Assembly: GCA_009691385.1 (NCBI GenBank)
Contig: SICQ01000003.1
Coordinates: forward strand, 1-37,070
Length of the DNA stretch: 37,070 bases
Direction: 5' to 3'
Origin: Candidatus Ryanbacteria bacterium
GTDB taxonomy: Bacteria > Patescibacteriota > Minisyncoccia > Ryanbacterales > GWA2-47-10b
Every line of letters begins with the position of its first letter. The stretch's first letter is position 1. Below the pieces are notes generated by a model. It was not told the origin of the DNA. It worked only from the letters and a program-made list of their open reading frames with translations, and did not search any database. The position numbers and the translations under genes were made by a program. Shown piece by piece: positions 14,393 through 21,361 of this stretch.

Positions 14393-15220
14393 TTACTTGA
14401 TCTCGTAGATGAGCGAGACCGACGCTACAATCTCGTTTTCTCCTGGCTGAATGCTCGGTACGGGTGCGGCCATACTCTTTGTATCGCCACCCAAACCCAT
14501 TTCCCGAGCATAATACATTGGAGGCATGCCACCACCATTCTCAGAAAACCCAGTGAGCTTACCAAGTCGTACACCGAGGTTGCCCGCGAGTACTTTTGCC
14601 TCGGCACGCGCTTTGGTGATAGCCGCCTCACGCGCCTCGGCGCGCAATTTTTCTACTACCTCATCGTCAACCGTAAACTGGAGTTGACCAATCTGGTTTA
14701 CTCCCGCCTCGGTAGCACCTGTAGTGATCTTGCCGATGTCGTCGAGCTTGCGCACTTTGACGGCAATAGTCTCTTCAATGACGAACTTTTTGGTACCTTT
14801 GCGTGGAGGGCAGATGACACTCGCGCCTTCAGTACTTACACATGGACGATAATCATACTCTTCAGACGGATAAATGTTGTATGAAGTCGTCTTGATATCA
14901 CGACTCTCTACGCCATTCTTTTTAAGAAAATCGATGACACTTTGCGATTTTTTCGATGCAGCATCGCGTGCTACCTCCAGTGACGCATTCTCCTCACGAA
15001 TCGTAAACGAGATAAGACCGATATCAGGCTTTACGACACGCTTTTCTTCGGCGGATACTGAGATGGTGCGTGATGGATAATCATTTTGTCGGTAGGTGCT
15101 CTTTGCCGTAACCAACAAAAAGATAGCCAATGCCGCGAGCACGCCGATAATAAGCCATCGCATAAGCCCGCCAGCAGACGAACTGATAGATACTTTGAAC
15201 CCTTCTTTTTCTTGTTCCAT
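14393..15220 (-). CDS. SIMPL-domain (DUF541) membrane-anchored protein
   Basis: The 275-residue protein has a cytoplasmic N-terminus, one membrane span (about residues 16-38) and an extracytoplasmic SIMPL domain. The domain start is typical: TISVSAEEKRVVKPDIGLISFTIREENASLEVARDAASKKSQSVIDFLKKNGVESRDIKTTSYNIYPSEEY. Later parts include KVRKLDDIGKITTGATEAGVNQIGQLQFTVDD. Known relatives form oligomeric envelope proteins linked to stress, but no precise role is established for CPR members. A pair of cysteines (CVSTEGASVIC, near 128-139) may form a disulfide. It is transcribed ahead of the SpoU gene with a 2-bp gap. An AT-rich TAATAA box lies 6 nt before the ATG. Confidence 0.9.
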   Translation of the reverse strand: MEQEKEGFKVSISSSAGGLMRWLIIGVLAALAIFLLVTAKSTYRQNDYPSRTISVSAEEKRVVKPDIGLISFTIREENASLEVARDAASKKSQSVIDFLKKNGVESRDIKTTSYNIYPSEEYDYRPCVSTEGASVICPPRKGTKKFVIEETIAVKVRKLDDIGKITTGATEAGVNQIGQLQFTVDDEVVEKLRAEAREAAITKARAEAKVLAGNLGVRLGKLTGFSENGGGMPPMYYAREMGLGGDTKSMAAPVPSIQPGENEIVASVSLIYEIK

Positions 15221-15296
15221 AAAATATTATTAAATAGTAATCAATAAAGATGACCCTTGTCTCTATTCTAACGGTCTAGGGACGGTTTTGCTACGC

Positions 15297-15325
15297 TTGA
15301 CCGTAAGGCAAAGAATCGGTATCGT
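15297..15325 (+). promoter_or_regulatory. Sigma70-like promoter of the 15357-15527 gene
   Basis: TTGACC (15297-15302), a 17-bp spacer and TATCGT (15320-15325) lie ahead of a 25-30 nt leader that contains AAAGGAGGAC. Confidence 0.55.
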
Positions 15326-15356
15326 AGCTTGGAACTCTCGTACCAAAGGAGGACTC

Positions 15357-15527
15357 GTGGCAAAGAAAAGGGGCGATACGGGTCGCGCGGCGTATTGCTC
15401 GGTTTGCGGCCTCAAACGAAGAGGTCGGCATCGCACGCAAGAAGACTGCCAAAAAGCCATCGAAGCGTATCTCAAGACGCGCCCTCAACGCCAACTCAAG
15501 ACCGATCGAAGAAGGTTTGGGTGGTGA
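15357..15527 (+). CDS. Orphan small basic protein with possible zinc-binding Cys/His cluster
   Basis: I start this gene at GTG 15357, because a strong AAAGGAGGA ribosome site lies just upstream, inside the longer ORF of the track. The product is 56 residues, very basic, and holds CSVCGLKRRGRHRTQEDC, which is a CxxC-x7-H-x5-C pattern that could bind one zinc ion. The rest is a short helix (EDCQKAIEAYLKTRPQRQLK) and an Arg-rich end, so nucleic acid binding is plausible. It has its own 17-bp-spaced promoter and a terminator right after the stop, like the other orphan genes in this window. No family is recognised. Confidence 0.65.
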   Translation: MAKKRGDTGRAAYCSVCGLKRRGRHRTQEDCQKAIEAYLKTRPQRQLKTDRRRFGW

Positions 15528-15554
15528 TCATAAAAACCAAATCTTACACACACG

Positions 15555-15594
15555 CAGCCGTATCCTATCATGGGGTCGGCTGATTTTTTATTTT
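15555..15594 (+). terminator. Terminator after the 15357-15527 gene
   Basis: CAGCCG pairs with CGGCTG, enclosing TCC/GGG, and is followed by ATTTTTTATTTT. The T-run runs into the end of the convergent murE gene. Confidence 0.8.
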
Positions 15595-16852
15595 ATGACT
15601 TATTTATTATATTGCGCGCAATAGCACGATCATCCCACGGGATTTTTTTGCCACCGGCGAGTACCATGAGCGGTTCGAATCCTTTACCGGTGATGATGAT
15701 AGTATCGCCAGCGTTCGCCTTTTGTATCGCTATCTCAATAGCTTTTTTACGATCAAGCTCGATGACCGCTTTGTGCGTAGTAATCCCCTTTGAAACTTCA
15801 TCGGTAATGGTTTTTGGATCTTCGTCATATGGATCTTCATCGGTCAAAATAATCTCATCGCAAAACTGGTCGGCGATCTTGCCTAACTCAGGGCGTTTCC
15901 ATTTGTCACGCCCGCCGCCAGCGGCCCCCAACACGCATACAAGATGCTTTGCTTGCGGCTTAAGTGTTTGATATACCTTTTCGAGTGCGTCGGGTGTATG
16001 CGCATAATCAACCACCACCGCAAACGGTTCGCGTGAGATATATTCAAGACGGCCCGCGACACCGAGTACCTTACCAATACCTTGGCGTATTGATTCGGGC
16101 GGGACATGGTGAGCTGATGCAACCGCAATCGCGCACAAGATGTTTTCAAGATTAAATTCGCCTTCCAGCATTGACTCAAAATATGTCCTTTCAATCATAA
16201 AAGAGACGCCGCGCTCAAACGAAACATCCGTAGGTGATACCGCGTGAAGTGAACTCTCAAGTAGCTTTGCATCTCGTGCGTATTCCCATACCTCTGCGTG
16301 AGGAGCAGCATCAAGAAACATCTTGGCATCGGTCATTGTCGCGTTGACTATAATATGTTTTTTCTTTTTCCACGAATTGTTAAGCGCGCGGAAAATCTTG
16401 AGCTTGGCTTCACGATACTGCTCAAACCCGCCGTGCGACTCGATATGCTCGGGCGTCAGATTAGTGATCGCAACGGTATCAAATGCAATGTGCGCGTGGC
16501 GAAATTGCCGCGCACCTTCACTGGTCGTCTCCAAAATCACCACATCACACCCTGCCGCCTTGGCATCGAATAAAAACTTTTGCACAAAAAAGCGTCCTGG
16601 CATGGTCATTTTTTTATCATTAACCACCTCCTCACTACCGATGCGAAAACGGAGCGATGAGGCTGACGCCGTCTTATGCCCTGCTTCTTCAAAAACATGA
16701 TGTAAAATCTCAACGGTGGTTGATTTGCCATTGGTACCCGTCACGCCAATAACCGTAAGCTTGCGTGATGGAAACTGATACCAGAGAGCGGCGGTGAGCG
16801 CCATGCACCAGTGATATACCAGCATGATAGGTTGAGGAATAAGTTTTCTCAT
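15593..16852 (-). CDS. murE: MurE-type Mur ligase lacking the N-terminal UDP-binding domain
   Basis: MurE-type ligases add the third amino acid to UDP-MurNAc-dipeptide using ATP. The P-loop GVTGTNGKST sits at about residues 35-44, whereas classical MurE has it near residue 110; domain 1, which holds the UDP, is missing and replaced by a short hydrophobic lead. The central domain keeps NLTPEHIESHGGFEQYREAKLKIF. The C-terminal domain keeps VVDYAHTPDALEKVYQTLK and GAAGGGRDKWKRPELG. The substrate-choosing DNPR/DNPA motif reads DEDPYDEDP, so the amino acid used cannot be predicted. It overlaps ruvA by 4 bp. The family call is good, but the precise substrate is uncertain. Confidence 0.85.
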   Translation of the reverse strand: MRKLIPQPIMLVYHWCMALTAALWYQFPSRKLTVIGVTGTNGKSTTVEILHHVFEEAGHKTASASSLRFRIGSEEVVNDKKMTMPGRFFVQKFLFDAKAAGCDVVILETTSEGARQFRHAHIAFDTVAITNLTPEHIESHGGFEQYREAKLKIFRALNNSWKKKKHIIVNATMTDAKMFLDAAPHAEVWEYARDAKLLESSLHAVSPTDVSFERGVSFMIERTYFESMLEGEFNLENILCAIAVASAHHVPPESIRQGIGKVLGVAGRLEYISREPFAVVVDYAHTPDALEKVYQTLKPQAKHLVCVLGAAGGGRDKWKRPELGKIADQFCDEIILTDEDPYDEDPKTITDEVSKGITTHKAVIELDRKKAIEIAIQKANAGDTIIITGKGFEPLMVLAGGKKIPWDDRAIARNIINKS

Positions 16853-17424
16853 GACTTATGTCTACCTAACATCTTGAGCGCCTCCTTGATCTTGCCATCA
16901 ATGCTTTCGATATCGCGAGGCAACTTGTGGAGCGTGTCTCTCGCTTCGCGCACATTGTAACCAAGCGATACGAGTGCATCGAGCGCGTCAGATTCTTCCG
17001 ATGAAATAGTGACACCGTCTGCGCCGCCAAGTTTGTCTTTGAGCTCGAGCATTATTTTCTCAGCCGTCTTCCTGCCAATACCTGATATTTTTGTTAGATA
17101 CACTGTCTCGCCTGACGCGATAGCGCGCCGGAGCGAATCGAGGGGCGCTACTGAAAGTATGCCGAGGGCAGATCGCGGACCAATACCGGAGATACCAATA
17201 AGCATTTCAAACATCTCAAGCTCTGACATGGTAGCAAAACCGTAGAGTTCGAGTGCTGTCTCACGCACCGCAAGATGTGTAAAAAGCTCGACGGGCTCGC
17301 CTTTTTTGGGCAGTGTCTTTGCCGTCTCGAGTGAGACTGATACTTTGTAGCCAACACCACCTACATTGATGATGAGGTGCTTGGTACCACGAAACGCAAG
17401 AATGCCGGAGAGGTATGCTATCAT
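16849..17424 (-). CDS. ruvA: Holliday junction DNA helicase subunit RuvA
   Basis: RuvA binds four-way junctions and loads RuvB for branch migration. The N-terminal OB fold starts MIAYLSGILAFRGTKHLIINVGGVGYKV. Two helix-hairpin-helix motifs follow around FEMLIGISGIGPRSALGILS and LTKISGIGRKTAEKIMLELKDKL, and the small C-terminal RuvB-binding domain is DALDALVSLGYNVREARDTLHKLP. I prefer ATG 17424 over 17433 because MIAYLSG is the usual N-terminus. A TTGTGA-17-TACGAT promoter also ends 7 nt before it. It is coupled to murE by a 4-bp overlap and faces uvrB head to head. ruvB and ruvC lie at 30294-33049. Confidence 0.95.
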   Translation of the reverse strand: MIAYLSGILAFRGTKHLIINVGGVGYKVSVSLETAKTLPKKGEPVELFTHLAVRETALELYGFATMSELEMFEMLIGISGIGPRSALGILSVAPLDSLRRAIASGETVYLTKISGIGRKTAEKIMLELKDKLGGADGVTISSEESDALDALVSLGYNVREARDTLHKLPRDIESIDGKIKEALKMLGRHKS

Positions 17425-17431
17425 TGCTTTC

Positions 17432-17460
17432 ATCGTATGTCATTTCGTCTTGTCTCACAA
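17432..17460 (-). promoter_or_regulatory. Candidate ruvA promoter embedded in the uvrB coding start
   Basis: On the minus strand TTGTGA (17455-17460), a 17-bp spacer and TACGAT (17432-17437) end 7 nt before ATG 17424. The whole promoter overlaps the first codons of uvrB on the other strand. Confidence 0.5.
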
Positions 17461-19383
17461 TTCAAACCGTCTGGCGATCAACCTCAAGCAATTGAGAAAC
17501 TTTCACGCGGGCTTCAAGATGACAAACAATACCAAACACTCTTGGGTGTTACGGGTTCGGGTAAAACTTTTACCATGGCAAATATCATCGCAAATACTGG
17601 TAGACCCGCGCTCATCCTCTCTCACAACAAAACTCTTGCCGCACAACTCTACGAAGAGTTCAAAGAATTTTTTCCTGACAGTGCTGTGCATTATTTTGTC
17701 AGCTACTACGACTACTACCAACCTGAAGCATACATGCCAAATACGGATACCTATATAGAAAAGGACGCAAAGATCAATCAGTTTATCGACGAGCTCCGCC
17801 ACGCAGCGACCCAAGCAGCACTCACCCGCAAAGATTTGATTATCGTCGCCTCCGTATCGGCTATCTACGGCATCGGCGCGCCAGAGGCCTATTTAGATTT
17901 TTCATTTATCATGCGGCGAGGCGAGCGCATGAGTCTCAAAGCGCTCTCAGGCAAACTTGCCGAACTCCAATACATACGAAACGACATCGAGCGCAAACCT
18001 GGCACTTGGTCACGCAAGGGTGATTCGGTCATTATCGCGCTGCCGTCGGGCGATCGTGTATTGCGTATCAACTTTTTTGGTGATGAGGTAGAAGAAGTAT
18101 TAGAAGGTCCTCTGGCGTTCGACTCACAACTCGTATCCCAATCAGAAATCCGCATATTCCCTGCCAAACACTTTATGACGCCTGAAGATGATATTAAGCG
18201 CGCGGTAGTGGCTATAGAAAAAGAATTGACAGAGCGAACAGGTGAGCTTGAGCAAAATGGTAAAGAGCTGGAAGCTGAACGATTGCGTAGGCGCGTTCGT
18301 TATGATCTCCAGATGCTGCGCGAGACAGGATACACCTTGGGTATTGAAAACTATTCGCGGCACCTCGCAGGCCGCGCGCCTGGTGAGCCGCCAACCACCA
18401 TGATCGACTATATGCCGAAAGGTTTTATCACCTTCGTTGATGAGTCACATATGACGCTTCCCCAGATCAGAGGTATGCAGGCCGGAGACCGTGCACGCAA
18501 AACAACGCTCGTTGATTTTGGCTTTCGTCTACCATCAGCGCTCGATAATCGCCCGCTCACTTTCGATGAGTTCAAGAAAAAAGTAGGTCAGACCATTTTC
18601 GTCTCCGCGACCCCGAGTGCGTATGAGATAGCGCACGGCAATATCGCCGAACAACTTATACGCCCGACGGGCCTTTTGGATCCTACGGTAGAAGTGCGCC
18701 CTGCGGGTAAGCAGATCGCGGATACAGAAAAAGAAATCGTCATCCGTGCCAAGAAAAAAGAGCGATCACTTGTCATAGCGCTCACCAAAAAGATGGCTGA
18801 AGATATCGCTGAGTATTTGGGCGAACGCGATCTGAAAATCGCATGGCTTCACTCGGAGGTCAAAACGATCGAGCGCTATGAGATTTTACAGCAACTCCGC
18901 CGTGGCGATGTTGACGCAGTGGTAGGCATCAACCTCCTTCGTGAAGGACTTGATCTGCCCGAAGTATCGCTCATCTGTATATTGGATGCGGATAAAGAAG
19001 GTTTTTTGCGCAATGTCACCTCATTTATCCAAACCATGGGTCGTGCCTCACGCCATCCTGACGGCCATGTCATTTTGTACGCAGACAAGATGACTGACTC
19101 GATGAAAACAGCGATCAGTGAGACCACGCGCCGCAGATCATACCAAGAGGCGTATAACAAAGCACATGGCATCACGCCAACCGCGCTCGTCAAAGAAATA
19201 CGCAAACCGCTTTTTGCAGGCAAGAAAAAAATAGTCAAAGATGATGTACTCGCGATGTTTGGCAAAGACAAACGATCAGCCACAGAACTCAAGCGTGAGG
19301 TGGAGGCAGAGATGCTCGAAGAGGCCGCTCGCCTCAATTTTGAGCGCGCTGCCGAACTGCGCGATATATTAAAAAACTTATAA
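17437..19383 (+). CDS. uvrB: Excinuclease ABC subunit UvrB
   Basis: UvrB is the damage-verifying helicase-like subunit of nucleotide excision repair. The product is 648 residues from ATG 17437 (MSFRLVSQFKPSGDQPQAIEKL); the ORF track start at 17377 lies inside ruvA and adds unrelated residues. It has Walker A GVTGSGKTFT, the beta-hairpin region YYDYYQPEAYMPNTDTYIEKD, and the DEAD-like DESHMTLPQ. The later helicase motifs are GINLLREGLDLPEVSL and QTMGRASRH. The C-terminal UvrC-binding helix pair is EEAARLNFERAAELRDIL. The length is normal. The start codon is 3-12 bp from the divergent ruvA start, so its promoter must lie inside ruvA. No ribosome site is seen. Confidence 0.97.
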   Translation: MSFRLVSQFKPSGDQPQAIEKLSRGLQDDKQYQTLLGVTGSGKTFTMANIIANTGRPALILSHNKTLAAQLYEEFKEFFPDSAVHYFVSYYDYYQPEAYMPNTDTYIEKDAKINQFIDELRHAATQAALTRKDLIIVASVSAIYGIGAPEAYLDFSFIMRRGERMSLKALSGKLAELQYIRNDIERKPGTWSRKGDSVIIALPSGDRVLRINFFGDEVEEVLEGPLAFDSQLVSQSEIRIFPAKHFMTPEDDIKRAVVAIEKELTERTGELEQNGKELEAERLRRRVRYDLQMLRETGYTLGIENYSRHLAGRAPGEPPTTMIDYMPKGFITFVDESHMTLPQIRGMQAGDRARKTTLVDFGFRLPSALDNRPLTFDEFKKKVGQTIFVSATPSAYEIAHGNIAEQLIRPTGLLDPTVEVRPAGKQIADTEKEIVIRAKKKERSLVIALTKKMAEDIAEYLGERDLKIAWLHSEVKTIERYEILQQLRRGDVDAVVGINLLREGLDLPEVSLICILDADKEGFLRNVTSFIQTMGRASRHPDGHVILYADKMTDSMKTAISETTRRRSYQEAYNKAHGITPTALVKEIRKPLFAGKKKIVKDDVLAMFGKDKRSATELKREVEAEMLEEAARLNFERAAELRDILKNL

Positions 19384-19389
19384 TTATAA

Positions 19390-19421
19390 ATAAAAATGGA
19401 GCCGTTCTGCTGAATGGCTCC
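19390..19421 (-). terminator. Terminator after the 19429-19653 gene
   Basis: The stem GGAGCCGTTC/GAATGGCTCC has a 4-nt loop and is followed on the minus strand by ATTTTTATTTA. It also lies just after the uvrB stop, but the T-run is on the minus-strand side. Confidence 0.85.
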
Positions 19422-19428
19422 TAGTCTT

Positions 19429-19653
19429 CTACGCCTGCGCCCTGAGTTGTGGAGTTTGCCTCTCAGCATCATGTCTGCGAAACTCTGCGTTCATACGATT
19501 GAGAGTTGCGTTCAACTCCTTGAGCTCTGAGGCAAAACCTTCTGCGACAAAACCCGCCTTGTTGTCTCCGAACTGCATTGTTCGTAGCGCCAACAGTGCC
19601 GTGACGCGCGCACGAAGCGCTTTGCGCCTTTCGGTCTTCTCGGTCGATTCCAT
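19429..19653 (-). CDS. Orphan small helical protein
   Basis: The 74-residue, highly charged protein is predicted to be mostly alpha-helical. Heptad-like stretches (FASELKELNATLNRMNAEFRRH) suggest a short coiled coil, and it has a basic N-terminal half, KTERRKALRARV. No signal peptide or span is present and no family is recognised. It is transcribed alone from a TTGCGT-17-TAATCT promoter, with a strong GGGAGGGTGG ribosome site and a private terminator. These signals match the other orphan genes at 11286, 15357 and 25632. It sits between uvrB and rpsT and faces uvrB's end. Confidence 0.65.
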   Translation of the reverse strand: MESTEKTERRKALRARVTALLALRTMQFGDNKAGFVAEGFASELKELNATLNRMNAEFRRHDAERQTPQLRAQA

Positions 19654-19685
19654 ACCACCCTCCCGATTGGAACTCGTTTAGAAAA

Positions 19686-19714
19686 AGATTACCGACAAAC
19701 GGCAAAATACGCAA
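19686..19714 (-). promoter_or_regulatory. Candidate promoter of the 19429-19653 gene
   Basis: The minus strand has TTGCGT (19709-19714), a 17-bp spacer and TAATCT (19686-19691), about 32 bp before the start codon. Confidence 0.5.
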
Positions 19715-19738
19715 GAGACTACATCCTTTCATAAAATA

Positions 19739-19767
19739 TTGACGGACAAGGAGAAAACAGGTACTCT
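19739..19767 (+). promoter_or_regulatory. Promoter of rpsT, leaderless
   Basis: TTGACG (19739-19744), a 17-bp spacer and TACTCT (19762-19767) end 7 nt before the rpsT ATG. This is one of the clearest leaderless promoters here, because both hexamers are good. Confidence 0.7.
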
Positions 19768-19774
19768 AGAACCC

Positions 19775-20038
19775 ATGCCAAACACTGCATCAGCAACCAA
19801 GGCTCTACGCCAATCAGAGCGCCGTCGTGTACTCAATGTACGCCGCAAGCGCTCGCTTCGTGATGTCCTCAAAGGGTTTGAGAAGGCCATCCTTACCAAA
19901 AATAAGGCTGAGGCCATTAAGCTCTTGCCCGCCGTGCAAAAGGCGCTCGATAAGACCGCGAAGTCAGGCCTCATCAAGAAAAACAACGCCGCGCGGAGAA
20001 AATCGCGCCTTGCCGCACAAATTAAAAAACTCGCCTAA
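19775..20038 (+). CDS. rpsT: Small ribosomal subunit protein S20
   Basis: S20 is a helical primary-binding protein of the 30S subunit that contacts 16S rRNA. The 87-residue product MPNTASATKALRQSERRRVLNVRRKRSLRDVLKGFEKAI has normal family length and the very basic composition expected. It ends with the conserved IKKNNAARRKSRLAAQIKKLA. I use ATG 19775; the ORF track start at 19739 falls in the -35 box. The gene converges on holA with a 4-bp overlap, and its terminator hairpin lies within the holA coding sequence. Confidence 0.96.
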   Translation: MPNTASATKALRQSERRRVLNVRRKRSLRDVLKGFEKAILTKNKAEAIKLLPAVQKALDKTAKSGLIKKNNAARRKSRLAAQIKKLA

Positions 20039-20913
20039 CGAGTAGGGGTGAGTAAAAACTGAAGAAACCTTGTCTCCAAGGTTTCTTTTTTTCTCATATC
20101 GCTCATCTCAATCAAATCAAGATATGCCCCTTCAATCTGTCCGCGTGAAAAATTACGCATCTGTGTCTTTGCCTTACCAAGCACAAAAGGCTTTACGCCT
20201 GCCGTATTGCCCGATGCCACTCGCGCAAGATTTTTGATATGCCACAAAAAGGGGCGTAGTACATCGTCTGGTTTAAAACCTGCGCTCATAAACCGCTCAA
20301 ACAACAATGCCGCGCGCACCCTCTCCCCCGATCCCCATAGGTCGCCTAACGAGAACAAATCATTGTTCGTAGGCGCCGGAGCTTCGTGCTGATGCGACTC
20401 TCCTCCCAACAATACTTTTTCGAGCTCTCGGGCGAATCTCTCGGGTGTATTAGTATACAAAAACCAAAGTGATTCTTTGGTAGGAGGACTGACTGTAGCA
20501 TCTACTTCTTTTGCCGCCGCATCGATGTATGCTGAAAATTTTTGACGGGTAAAATCAGTAAACTCCTCTTTTTTGTTCGCATATTTTTCAATATCACTAA
20601 AAATCTTATTTTTGGTTGGCGTCCCCTCCTCCCAAAATACGACGACTGAATCATCCTGGGCCCACCGTTCAAGATGAGACTTGAGCGCGTCACGCATATC
20701 GGCGTCCAAATCTGATGCGCGCTTGATGATATAAAAATCTTTTGAACCAAAGAGTGACCCTGAACCAATCTGTGAAAGACGCTCGCCCCGTGCCTCATCA
20801 TCGCAATCGATCATCTCCCACGCGGGTCCGGCCTCACGGCGAAAGCGTACGGCAAAACGCTCCAACATCTGACGCGATGCGGTAGTATTCGATCCGTACA
20901 ACAGATAGATCAT
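20035..20913 (-). CDS. holA: DNA polymerase III delta subunit
   Basis: HolA is the clamp-loader subunit that opens the DnaN sliding clamp. The 292-residue protein starts MIYLLYGSNTTASRQMLERF. The N-terminal AAA-like domain includes GSGSLFGSKDFYIIKRASDL and VVVFWEEGTPTKNKIFSDIEKYA. The family-typical late region is ERFARELEKVLLGG and FSLGDLWGSGERVRAALLFERFMSAGFKPDDVLRPFLWHIKNL. It is shorter than the 330-345 residues common elsewhere. A start overlap of 4 bp couples it to the response regulator upstream, and the end overlaps rpsT. The holA-rpsT neighbourhood is common in bacteria, which supports the call. Confidence 0.92.
   Translation of the reverse strand: MIYLLYGSNTTASRQMLERFAVRFRREAGPAWEMIDCDDEARGERLSQIGSGSLFGSKDFYIIKRASDLDADMRDALKSHLERWAQDDSVVVFWEEGTPTKNKIFSDIEKYANKKEEFTDFTRQKFSAYIDAAAKEVDATVSPPTKESLWFLYTNTPERFARELEKVLLGGESHQHEAPAPTNNDLFSLGDLWGSGERVRAALLFERFMSAGFKPDDVLRPFLWHIKNLARVASGNTAGVKPFVLGKAKTQMRNFSRGQIEGAYLDLIEMSDMRKKETLETRFLQFLLTPTR
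20064..20092 (+). terminator. rpsT terminator located inside the holA coding end
   Basis: GAAACCTTG-TCTC-CAAGGTTTC is a perfect 9-bp stem followed by seven or more T residues, 25 bp after the rpsT stop. On the other strand the same bases encode KETLETRF near the HolA C-terminus. Confidence 0.85.
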
Positions 20914-21290
20914 TTTCCTATGTAGTTTGCCTCGAGTACTTTTTTGATCGTCTCTACGATTTCCTGTGGAGTATGATGCGCCTTGATCATAAACTCTGCA
21001 GCGCCCAATTTCATCGCTTGGTCTACATCATCACGAGAACCGAGGTTTGAGATTATAATAATGGGAATTGATGCGTAGTCATGCTGCGCTTTGAGCTCAG
21101 TGAGAATCTCGAAACCACCTTTGCCCGGCAATATTAAATCAAGCAAGATGATGTGTGGCGGATTTTTGTGAACTGCGGCAAATGCTTCGTCCGCATTGAT
21201 GGCTTCGGTGACGGTAAATCCTTCGTGTTTAATCTTTTCTACTAATAGCCCACGTAAAAACTTATCATCTTCAACGACGAGTATTTTCAT
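20910..21290 (-). CDS. Single-domain (CheY-like) response regulator
   Basis: The 126-residue receiver domain starts MKILVVEDDKFLRGLLVEKI. It has the acidic pocket (EDD), the phospho-accepting Asp in IILLDLILPGKGG, the Ser in IIIISNLGS and the conserved Lys in FMIKAHH. There is no output domain, so it must act by protein contact. I prefer ATG 21290, the usual family start; ATG 21344 would add 18 residues unlike receiver domains, and neither has a clear ribosome site. It follows the histidine kinase and overlaps holA by 4 bp, so the pair sits between polA and holA. Confidence 0.9.
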   Translation of the reverse strand: MKILVVEDDKFLRGLLVEKIKHEGFTVTEAINADEAFAAVHKNPPHIILLDLILPGKGGFEILTELKAQHDYASIPIIIISNLGSRDDVDQAMKLGAAEFMIKAHHTPQEIVETIKKVLEANYIGK

Positions 21291-21361
21291 TTCATTTCGT
21301 TTGAGCATTGACGCGATTGGCATCGATGAGTCGTCTGTTGTCATAGGGCTAGACTAGCATA

